Source: Catenaria anguillulae PL171 (taxonomy: Eukaryota; Blastocladiomycota; Blastocladiomycetes; Blastocladiales; Catenariaceae). From it: DNA of 27,078 nucleotides. Location: the NCBI GenBank assembly GCA_002102555.1, contig MCFL01000315.1:1-27078 (forward strand), in the 5' to 3' direction. The notes under the pieces are model-generated. The model was given only the letters and a program-made list of their open reading frames with translations, made no database searches and was not told where the DNA came from. The position numbers and the translations under genes are program-made. How positions within the stretch are numbered: the first letter of the stretch is position 1; each line of letters opens with the position of its first letter. Below, piece by piece: positions 19,376 to 27,078 of this stretch.

Positions 19376-22300
19376 TCATTCATTCAAAAACGGCAAGAAT
19401 GAGCTTGTTCGAATGGCGACCAGTGTCAAATGCACAGAAATGAGCACATTCAATGCCTCTATTCGCATATATTCCGTTTCGTGAGATTGCAGCAGCTCCA
19501 AGGCGCAACGACAAAACAGACAGCCTTGCAAAACCACGCCAGTCATCCACAGTCCACATCGGCTCACTTTTCCTCTGCACACTTCCTTGGCCGTCACCCT
19601 CGCCGTTGCCTCAGTCGCAAAAACACGCCAAAACTCGTCTTGCGCAAACATGAGCCCCACATGCTCCTCGGCATTGTGGTTCACAAAGTACTGGGTAAAC
19701 CAGGGCGACACTCCCGTGAACGATTTAGCTGACTCGCGCCGGGTTCGCAAAGCAGCATGACCAGCAGGTGTCATGGACGAGAAATTGGGACACAGGTGGA
19801 CGCCAAAGAGGAGCGACTCGGGTGGGCCAGAATGACAGATCCGGGTGCCGGTTCTTCCACGCAAACTTGGCCAGTGGTTGGATCGCGCAGGGTGGAAATG
19901 GACATGGGCTCCAAAATGACGCCACATCCCACACTGCCGCCTGCCTACACTGGGTTTGGTCGCAAACTTGATGCAATGACGAATGCGCCCAATACCAAGC
20001 TTTTGGCCGCCATCCTTCAAATACACGACGCCATCGCACCATGCACCCTTTTTGTTCCCTGGCAAGCGAGCACGTAGCAGCTGTGTCACCTCCGTGTGAA
20101 TCACGTTCGACCAAAAGGACAGCTTGATGCTTTGATACGCCCATATCGTGGCGCTCGGCCACGCACGGTGGTAGTGTGGAAGTGGCGCATCCGACAATTG
20201 TTGAGCAACGAGTCGCTGTGTGTACGGATGAAGCCCAGTGGGACATGGGTCGCAGGTGGACGTGGTGATTGCGTGCGAGCCAAAGCAATACGCAGCAGGG
20301 GTTGGCTGGTTGTCTCGTTCCTTGAACAAGTCGGTGATGTGAGCAAACCGCTTGTTTTGGTACTCGCCAAGCGAATCTATGCAGACGAGTGTCATACATC
20401 AATAATTGAGACGTCTGGGTAGGTTGACAAGAAGTGTATCACATACCACCGTGAAGCAGCTGAAGCGTTTCCAACATGTCGTTGAGGGCATCCACAAGTG
20501 CCACCCAATCGCACATCTGGCGGGAAACAGTTGCGCGGTTGTAGTTGGTGTGCTCGGCACTTGTCTTGGTTGTGACAGAATGCTCCTTTTCGCCGCGCTG
20601 CGCACCCTGAGCGTTGACTGCGCCATACCATGTCGCGGCCTCGTTGTAGTGCGTAAGCATGTGGAACTTGAGCGGTTCCGGCACCTTGTGTTGCTCGTCG
20701 GCAAGCTTGAGCGTGTCCTGCATATCGTACCACGCGGAAAAGAGCGATTCCAGTGCCTTGTCAGACAGGGCAAGGATCCACGGTGTAGGTGCGGACGCGC
20801 GCGCAAACAAGTCAAAGTCGCACATCGCCTTGACAAGCTCAACACCCGGCAAATCAGCGGTGCATGGAAGCAAGATCTGAGGATCGCTTGGACACAGATT
20901 GTCAGTGTCGTTCATGCAAAAACCAGCGACAATATGTAATGAAGTACCCTGGTCACGCTCCTCCATTCGTGCGCCTTCAACGACTTTTGCATCTTTGGGT
21001 CAATGGCGAGCAATGAAACAGTCCGAGCCTCCAATGCATGGTAGGGCGGCATCCATGTTGATGTGCGTAAGCGCAACTCTTCCAGCTTGCCTTTTGTGTC
21101 CGCTTCGGTAGCGTCAATGAGCTGATTAACAATCAAATCAGAAAATAATCACTCTGTGAGAATGAGAATGCAGCCAGTTAGGCAACAGCAATCATGTGTA
21201 CGTACCTGCTGCACTGCTTGTGTTACATATGGCACAACGCCAAGGTCAAACTGATGTAGTGGATCAACTGCGGCACACTCATAGACGTCGCTTGTTGCCG
21301 CAAAGAGAGCACTCGGCGCTTTCCATGCGCCGAGCTCCTTGCACTTGGCTTTCGTGATATTGGCCTCGAGAAGCTGAATCATGTCGGATTGCGAACGGCG
21401 TGGGGCTGTGCGGTGGTCGTCCAGGTCTGGGCTTGTCACGAGTTCCGCCGGAATCAGACATTTTGGGCACGGACACATTCCACGGTGACCGCGAGTCTGC
21501 GTGATCATGGCGAACTCTTGGAGGTCGGCCTGGTATTGGAGCAGAAACGGGAAAACGTTGTACTTGCATCCATCTGGGCCGGTCATGCGTTTGCCGTGTT
21601 CCATGGCGTGCAACCACTCGTCGTCAAGTACAATTTTCATGCAGTCGTGGTAAACAGTGCGCCGTGCTTCCGACTGCAAATTAAAAAAGGACGAGTGAGA
21701 ACAGCATGAAAGCAATCCGGCAGAGACCCATTCGCACCATCTTTGACACGGAAAGCCCTTGTAATGCCGCGTCAGTTGGAATTGGGAACATGGCCAGCAG
21801 TCGCATAGCGCGATAGCTTGGCTTGGAGAGAATGTCGGGGTGAACACCAGCGAGGAACACAAAGAGCGGATGTGCATCTTGGTTGGCGGAAATGTTGGAC
21901 TTGTCGGAATAAAAGCCAATGGGTAGGAGCATGTTGGGAACGCCTTCCTCGTCAAATGGGCCAACTTGCTTCATGAGGTCGTCGTGATGCGCTTGCCAGG
22001 CAATTCCAGCAGCGGGATCCAAGTACACTGGCTCGTCTCCATATCGCACGCCACGGGGTGTTGTTGTAAATTTCAGAAGGAACTTGGTCGACTTGAACAA
22101 ACGCTCAATGGTTGGGATAATGCGCCGGTGTGGGAATGTGGACGTGGAATGGATGATGTGGACGTCGGTCAATGTGAATGGATCGTGAAAATGGCTTTGG
22201 CGAATGAGTGTTTTCAACTCGGCCATTGTCGACCACCCATGACGCTTGGCGGAACCAATGGTTGAATCGTCTGCAATCCCGCGCATCAAATCATCCACTT

Positions 22301-23237
22301 GCTTTTCGCCGAGGTCCAGTACAGCAAGAGCCATGTGCGCCATGTTGACATCCCGAACACTCTTGAAAGGGCCAATAATCTCGTTTATGCTGGCGACTGA
22401 AAAAGAGGGAAAATGTCATGGATGCACGTGAGTGAGTAAGTAAATAACACGTGAAAAACGAAATGCTCCGAAACAAGACATACACTTTGCATCATGAAGA
22501 AATCCTTCAATGTCAAGGGCAATGGTAGGCTGCTCAAAGTGGAGTGGTTGCGGTTCCAGGAAATCGAGAAGACGGGATTCGAGCATTTGCCGCGGGCGCA
22601 TGGCGGTGCCATCTTGGTGCTGGTCAAACGAATCACCATCTTCAGGCTCGGGCGGCGGCAACGGGTCGCACTGCATTTCGTCCTCTTCAGCAGTGTTGGA
22701 TTCGTCACCGTCATCCGTATCGCTTTCCTGGCAGTTGTGCTGGATATTTGCCAGTCGAGCGCGAAGGGCAATTGGCGAGCGAGTGCGTTCAGAATGGTTT
22801 TCGAACGCGTTCTGAGTTGGTGAATGTAAATGAGCGTTGCCGTACAGGTGGGATTCACAAACAATGGACGCAACGTACGGCTCTCACGCCGTCATCGGCG
22901 GTGTTGCTGCACGTATCCATAGACCCGTAAAGCTCCGTGTGCTCCTCGTCGCTCGTGCCGCTGTCAGCGCTGATGTCCATGTCATCTTGAGTAGGGTCGT
23001 AGTCTGATCCGGAGACAGCCTCTGCAAAATAAGCCAGGAAAGGCACAGCTCAGCCCCAAGCATCGTGTTTAGACATCAATGCATCCGGCTAGCGTCGCGT
23101 ATGATAGCGGAAATGGCCAACGGACCATGACGGGCAGGGTGGTATCGGTTCAAGTGGCGGTTGTACGTGTTGAGGTACCGGAAGCCTTTGTCGCATGCTT
23201 CACACCAATACGGACGAGCATCGGAGCATCGCTCCAT
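19376..23237 (-). CDS. Plavaka-type transposase with N-terminal C2H2 zinc finger
   Basis: Predicted 1104 aa. Exons: 23237-23126, 23021-22879, 22811-22484, 22396-21738, 21673-21206, 21121-20948, 20876-20447 and 20376-19376. All junctions are GT...AG, introns are 64-104 bp, and phases match. Residues 12-33 form a C2H2 finger (WCEACDKGF...NRHLNRYH), probably for DNA binding. An acidic stretch (to about residue 145) precedes the catalytic region. Hallmarks of the family are GFYSDKSNIS (about 354-363, first acidic site), GPDGCKYNVFPFLLQYQADL (447-466), a CPCPKC knuckle (481-486), DPLHQFDLGV (551-560), and HMLTHYNEA followed by RGEKEHS (about 700-728, likely holding the catalytic Glu). The C-terminal part has LKFWSN-like KLSFWSNVIHTEVTQLLRAR. 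It should cut and move the element. The start is set by the zinc finger; assignment of catalytic residues is by family pattern only. Confidence 0.88.
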
Positions 23238-23710
23238 TGTTTCGGGCACTTTGCTGAGGGTTCGAATGAAGTTTCATGCCGATCAAGGGGCCTCTGTATA
23301 GCACTTTATTGGCAGCAAGTGCGTGTGGATACAGGGCCTCGTCGGCAGCTGCTTTGAGTCGCGCGGTGGAGCGATCGGCGAATGATCTTCGACAGGAACC
23401 CAGATCCAACGCCACACCTGCATCCATCCACACCTATAAAAAGCCCACTGGCGCCGCCACTTGCGCCACCTCCCTGTTGGTGCCCTGGTATATATTTACA
23501 TTCATGGAGCACGTACCAAGTTGTCAATGCACCCGTTACTCGCCACCCCCCAGGTACACCCCACATTCAACTTCCGGATCCTGCAAGCTTGGCTGTTTTT
23601 CCGCATTTTCTCTGAGACCCGTGGTACGTACATATAACTCCAACTTTGCTTCACCTTCACAAGTCATCTGCACTTACCTCGCCAGCGCTGGTGCCTGCTC
23701 TGTAGTCACG
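23238..23710. promoter_or_regulatory. Bidirectional promoter inside the transposon
   Basis: 473 bp between the two start codons of the transposon's genes. Plus sense has TATAAAAA at 23435-23442 and a second TATATATTTA near 23489. Minus sense has a CCAAT sequence near 23308. No gene is supported in this stretch. Confidence 0.6.
23435..23442 (+). promoter_or_regulatory. TATA box, accessory gene side
   Basis: CTATAAAAAG context, about 270 bp before the plus-strand ATG. The second AT-rich site at 23489-23498 is an alternative. Confidence 0.45.
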
Positions 23711-25735
23711 ATGGCGTCACGCTTGGACGCCGCTTTTGACAACGAAGACGAGGTCGACTGCTGCGTCCAAGGGTGCGAGAACATCGCAACCCAAGTTTGC
23801 AACCGACGCACGTGCAAAGCAGACATTTGTGCAGACCATGCCCATGACAAGCAGTGTGCCATTTGTTCCCCGGCGAGCGACTCTAGGTCGTCCATCCATG
23901 CTCCGCCTCCCACGCCGCCAAGCAACACAGCCAGTCGTGTATTGGCGTCATCCTCTGTTACACGTCCAGCCACACGCACTGTAACCCCATCATCGACATC
24001 CAGAAGGAACACAGCTCAAGATCAAATTAACGTCATGTCTCCATTATGGACACCAGGTGCGGCTGCTTCGGCCTCTGGTCGTCTGCCGCCTGGACAGCCC
24101 TCAGCTCCGAGCCGTCTCCGTCCCGCAGCCACGCCTTCATTGACATCGTCCTCAGCCATGCCCTCGTCAACACGGCCGTTGTCTCAAAGCCAACCTTCGC
24201 CGTCATGTGCTTTGCGGCCATCAGCATCGACTGCGGGTCGACCTCCAACGTTGGCACGTGCCAAACGCACTGCTGCGACCACTCCTCCCGCCGCACAAGC
24301 CAACAGGTCCCAGGGCCGTGAACGGATCGGAGCCGCGCCCGCGGCTATGAAACCGAACGCGTCGCAGTCCGCCGAAGAGACAGGCGAGGTGGAACCTACC
24401 CGCACATTGCCGAGGCACCTCCAGGAAGCTTTGCCCTACGCCAAGGCCATGATCCTGACACACGAGGCGTTTGGCGAGCCTGCTGCTTTTGGCAAGGACG
24501 TTGTCGCGTATATTGATTCGCTCACCCAGACCAAGCCACTCTCCAAGAAGATGTCGGCCAAAGAAGTATGTATCCGTTCCATTTGCCGATACCGTACGCC
24601 GAATGAGCTCACTTGCAACGGTTTCCCACTTCCAGGGACTCTCTTTATCATCCATTGCCCGCTCTCGCCTGAGGGTCTCAATCTCCAAGCCCGCTCGAAG
24701 CATGGAGGCGGGCATTCACTCGTTTGCGCTCGCGCAAGAACTCCTTGATCAGTCGTTTGCAAATCAAAACACCACGCCAACAATCACGAAGCTTCACTCA
24801 CCTGCATTTGACTCCGAGATACCACTTCATTCGTACACCAATCTGCTCTGGTTTGCTGCTAAGCTCCCAGATGGTGTCAAGTCTCAAGTGATTGTCTATG
24901 TACCTGGGTTGCATCAAGCATTCATTGCCGTCGTTCGCGAGTTCCTTTGGGGCACATCGAGCCAAGCAAATGGTATGGACGCGTCCATTTCACAATTCCA
25001 GTGCTGGTTGGTTACTAATGGCCGTGACTTCTTTTTTTTGTCCCTAGCCCTCATGATGGGCCCAATTTTGAAAACATCGGGTGCCTGGGTGCCATCGTCG
25101 GGCAAAGGCACCGTCCCAAACGATGTCGATTTTGGTCGCTTGTCAGCATTGATTGCTTTCGTATACGTTGCTGTACGTGTTCCAACCACGTCTTCTTTGT
25201 TCAAACCGCCAAATGACTGACTACTTCACCTTGACCTGCATTCCAGGTTTCATCCACTTTGTGCACACCATTCAAAATTGGAGGTCCGATTGCCATCGCG
25301 GCATATCGCGCCTGCAAGGACACTCTCCATTCGGCTGGCTCAGACCCAAACGTCCGCCAAGTCCTTTTCGCCAAGTACTACGATGTTATTTTCCCAAGCT
25401 CGGCTGGCGACATTGCGCGCTTGCGTTTAGGCGATGCCTCGGTCCTGGGCCTCAACCTCGCAGCGGTTCCTCCTCGTCCTTCTTTATCATTGCCCGTGCC
25501 CACTGGCACGCGCGCTCATGTTGTCGCGGGCCGCGACATTGATCCGCCAGCGCTGCCGGACCAGGACCTGCCTCGCGATCGAGATCCCATCCGTGCCCAG
25601 GCTGGTCGGGCACGTCGGTCGCGTGTTGTTGAGAGTGATGAGGAGGACGCTGGCACGGTTTTTGAGCAGGAGAACGATGGCGAATTTTTTTCTATGGCAT
25701 TGGAGCAAGGATTGATTCAAGACGAGGAAGATTGA
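23711..25735 (+). CDS. Transposon accessory protein of unknown function (Cys/His-rich N-terminus)
   Basis: Predicted 601 aa. Exons: 23711-24565, 24636-24972, 25048-25172 and 25247-25735. The second intron (75 bp) stays open in frame but has a strong polypyrimidine tract and TAG acceptor, so it is probably spliced. Residues 17-52 hold eight Cys and two or three His (C-C-x3-C-x7-C-x4-C-x4-C-x2-H-x-H-x3-C-x2-C), a pattern expected to bind two zinc ions, B-box-like but unassigned. Residues about 55-240 are Pro/Ser/Thr/Ala-rich and basic, likely disordered. A helical domain follows (LPRHLQEALPYAKAMILTHE, then KLPDGVKSQVIVYVPG and SSTLCTPFKIGGPIAIAAYR). The tail is acidic. I do not recognise the folded domain; a distant link to the DUF6532 group of fungal mobile-element proteins is possible but unproven. 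By analogy with CACTA elements it could bind the subterminal repeats. Confidence 0.75.
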
Positions 25736-25770
25736 GGACGATCACGATTGTGTATATCACGTTTTTTTTT

Positions 25771-25827
25771 GGTGCGCGTGAGGCGCTTGTTTTGTGTTTT
25801 GGTGCGCGTGAGGCGCTTGTTTTGTGT
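25771..25827 (+). repeat. 30-bp tandem duplication behind the accessory gene
   Basis: One 30-bp unit starting GGTGCGCGTGAGGCGC is followed at once by 27 bases of a second identical copy. It starts 36 bp after the stop codon, so it lies in the 3' UTR. Confidence 0.9.
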
Positions 25828-26071
25828 GACGGTGATGCAAGCAGTAACATCTAATATGTAAAATTTATCTTGTGGCGGTTTGCAATGATGTGCTTGTATG
25901 CAGTGGGCCGATACAGGGGTACTGTGGCCGATATGGGAACATCTGCGGCCAAACTTGATCATCTTGGCTCAAATTTGTTGAAATGACTCGCAGATCCTCA
26001 AATGAGTTTTCGAGACTCATTGTCGCGCATTTGAACATGGCAGCTCACTCTACGCGGCATAGGAGCGCAAT

Positions 26072-26118
26072 TGAGCTCATGTGAGAAGGCCATGCTCATT
26101 GCAGCTAAAATGAGCTCA
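26072..26118. promoter_or_regulatory. Right subterminal TGAGCTCA motifs
   Basis: Perfect palindromes at 26072-26079 and 26111-26118, with related half-sites (GGCTCAAAT, CTCAAATGAG, ACTCATTG) from about 25965 on. This mirrors the left end. The stretch 25736-26157 holds no gene besides these signals and the tandem duplication. Confidence 0.65.
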
Positions 26119-26135
26119 TATGCGACAATATCAGC

Positions 26136-26157
26136 AAAATCCAGGTTTACGATGCCG
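26136..26157 (-). repeat. Right terminal inverted repeat of the transposon
   Basis: Reads GGTTTACGATGCCG at 26144-26157, the exact reverse complement of the left 14 bases. The inner part matches less well. Confidence 0.8.
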
Positions 26158-26423
26158 GTGTATGTATTGGGGTCATCTTGGCCGGTGCCGAGGTTGAAGG
26201 GCGGAGGAAGTGTTGGTTGGTTGCTGCGTGTGGCAGTATGCAGGGTGGTAGCTTGGCTGGGTCAGTGCGTATGCTTTGGCTTCATTGCGCACGCAAGACT
26301 TGCAATGCTCAGCACATTGACTGCCTTGCGTACGTGTGTGGTAGGTTTGGCGACGAGTGAAGCATCGCAAGATCGACGGCCCCCACTGTCCCACCTCAAC
26401 CCATTCGTACGTGTCCGATCTCA

Positions 26424-26431
26424 TATATAAA
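26424..26431 (+). promoter_or_regulatory. Possible TATA box
   Basis: TATATAAA about 30-40 bp before the first plus-strand ATGs of this flank. It may drive a gene continuing beyond the right edge; strand and target are unproven. Confidence 0.3.
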
Positions 26432-26783
26432 TGATCCCCGGTGTCCCCCAAGAGGCCTCCCCGATGTCCCCCCACCGATCCAGCGGGCCGGATCGTAGCC
26501 ATTTTTGCAAACCCCTCCAAGAACAACCGACCCGGTGTGTCGGTCATTGCGATTGCGCCATTCCTTGTGACCAATCAAACGCCACGCACGCAACAAGTGG
26601 GATCAACCGCATGGTTCCGCCGTCGGTAAGCTTTTCCAGGCGCTCGTTTCTTTTTCAACCACGTGGGTGTGAGCCTCAACGCGTTCTCGCTCGCAATGCA
26701 ACGTTAACGGGCACCTCGCGCCTCACAGGAAAACCTGCTCGAACCGGAGGCCAGTGAAACCCAATGCAAACCCTTACCCTGAC

Positions 26784-26900
26784 ATGCGCACGGGCGATCC
26801 GCTTGATTTCGGCGGCCAGCAGCAATTGCGCAATCAGCGTCCCGCTCTTGGCTCCGCGAGACGTGATCCGACCACCATGGTCTTGGTTCAACCGCTTTGA
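26784..26900 (+). CDS. Doubtful small open frame, possible 5' exon
   Basis: 38 codons starting MRTGDPLDFGGQQQLRN. It has no recognised motif, and its composition is plausible for coding. It could be the first exon of a gene running off the right edge, or chance. Listed only because nothing else explains the right margin. Confidence 0.15.
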   Translation: MRTGDPLDFGGQQQLRNQRPALGSARRDPTTMVLVQPL

Positions 26901-27078
26901 CTTCCGCCTGTGCTCTGGCTCACCACCGAGCAGGCCTCACCCCGAGCACCTTATGCAGGCAAGAATATGACAGCGTGGCCGGTACTGCAATGAGCGCTGT
27001 GGTGCCTCCCAAAAATGCGTGCGTGTCCACTTTGCTATCGGGTGTGAGCCCTTGCTTGCCTGTTGACTGCTCAAGGGT

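Larger units (their letters stand above)
19222..26157. mobile_element. Plavaka-type (CACTA superfamily) DNA transposon, apparently complete
   Basis: 6,936-bp element bounded by inverted ends that share CGGCATCGTAAACC. Inside each end lie two TGAGCTCA palindromes. The body holds two divergent spliced genes: the transposase (minus, 19376-23237) and a 601-aa accessory protein (plus, 23711-25735). Both can be read through all exons without a frame break. The target duplication is short or ambiguous: a CG dinucleotide flanks the shared GCATCG, and because CG is a palindrome it could be part of the ends or a 2-bp duplication. CACTA elements usually make 2-3 bp duplications, so this fits. Two intact genes and well-matched ends argue for recent insertion. 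Confidence 0.85.
26158..27078. other. Right flank of the transposon; no supported gene
   Basis: About 920 bp. If the element split Ubl copy 3, its missing 5' part should lie here on the minus strand, but I could not recognise it. Plus-strand signs of a gene start exist: TATATAAA at 26424-26431, a gtaagc donor-like site at 26626 after ATGGTTCCGCCGTCG, and a small open frame. None is enough for a gene call. Confidence 0.4.

Noticed and set aside
19376-23237. KDZ (Kyakuja-Dileera-Zisupton) type transposase
   Set aside because: The CPCPKC knuckle, the DPLHQFDLG and LTHYNEA regions and the layout fit Plavaka better. No TET/JBP-like gene, which often travels with KDZ elements, was seen.
1-27078. 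CRISPR arrays, bacterial operons, rRNA genes, LTR or capsid-bearing elements
   Set aside because: No regularly spaced repeats, no ribosome-binding-site spaced gene runs, no rRNA-like sequence, and no reverse transcriptase, integrase or capsid motifs were seen.

Overview
The window is nuclear DNA of a eukaryote, most likely a fungus. Genes are split by short introns (about 65-105 bp, GT...AG, donors such as GTACGT or GTATGT). They include typical eukaryotic housekeeping genes: the ribosome-biogenesis factor ERB1/BOP1, the signal-recognition-particle subunit SRP72 and glia maturation factor. A fungal-type PhoD phosphatase and a Plavaka-type (CACTA superfamily) DNA transposon are also present. 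An early-diverging zoosporic fungus would fit, but that placement is a guess. No tRNA, rRNA, CRISPR or bacterial operon signal was seen.

Bases 1-7000 are compact and alternate in direction: ERB1 (minus, running off the left edge), a five-exon ankyrin-repeat gene (plus), GMF (minus) and SRP72 (plus). The divergent pairs share 340-420 bp promoter spacers. Bases 7638-15119 hold two phosphatase-type genes on the minus strand: a secreted 5'-nucleotidase (four exons, intact) and a long PhoD-like phosphatase with a Q/S-rich N-terminal half.

Bases 15.9-19.2 kb hold three minus-strand ubiquitin-like-domain genes in a row. The second and third share an N-terminal domain resembling the 'WHxHxLDT' (GRDP-like) family; the first has a different N-terminus. 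All three are interrupted in frame. Together with the 3' part of ERB1 and the PhoD gene, they show many one-base frame slips, mostly in short base runs. This looks more like consensus error in the assembly than decay, although it could be decay for the Ubl cluster.

Bases 19222-26157 form one apparently complete 6.9-kb DNA transposon. It has matching ends (14 identical bases, CGGCATCGTAAACC) and two perfect TGAGCTCA palindromes just inside each end. Two divergently transcribed spliced genes share a 473-bp promoter. One is a 1104-aa Plavaka-type transposase with an N-terminal C2H2 zinc finger (eight exons, no frame breaks). The other is a 601-aa protein of unknown function with a Cys/His-rich N-terminus, a candidate end-binding partner. 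The element landed next to, or inside, the 5' part of the third Ubl gene. The last 0.9 kb holds no gene I can support, only a possible promoter.
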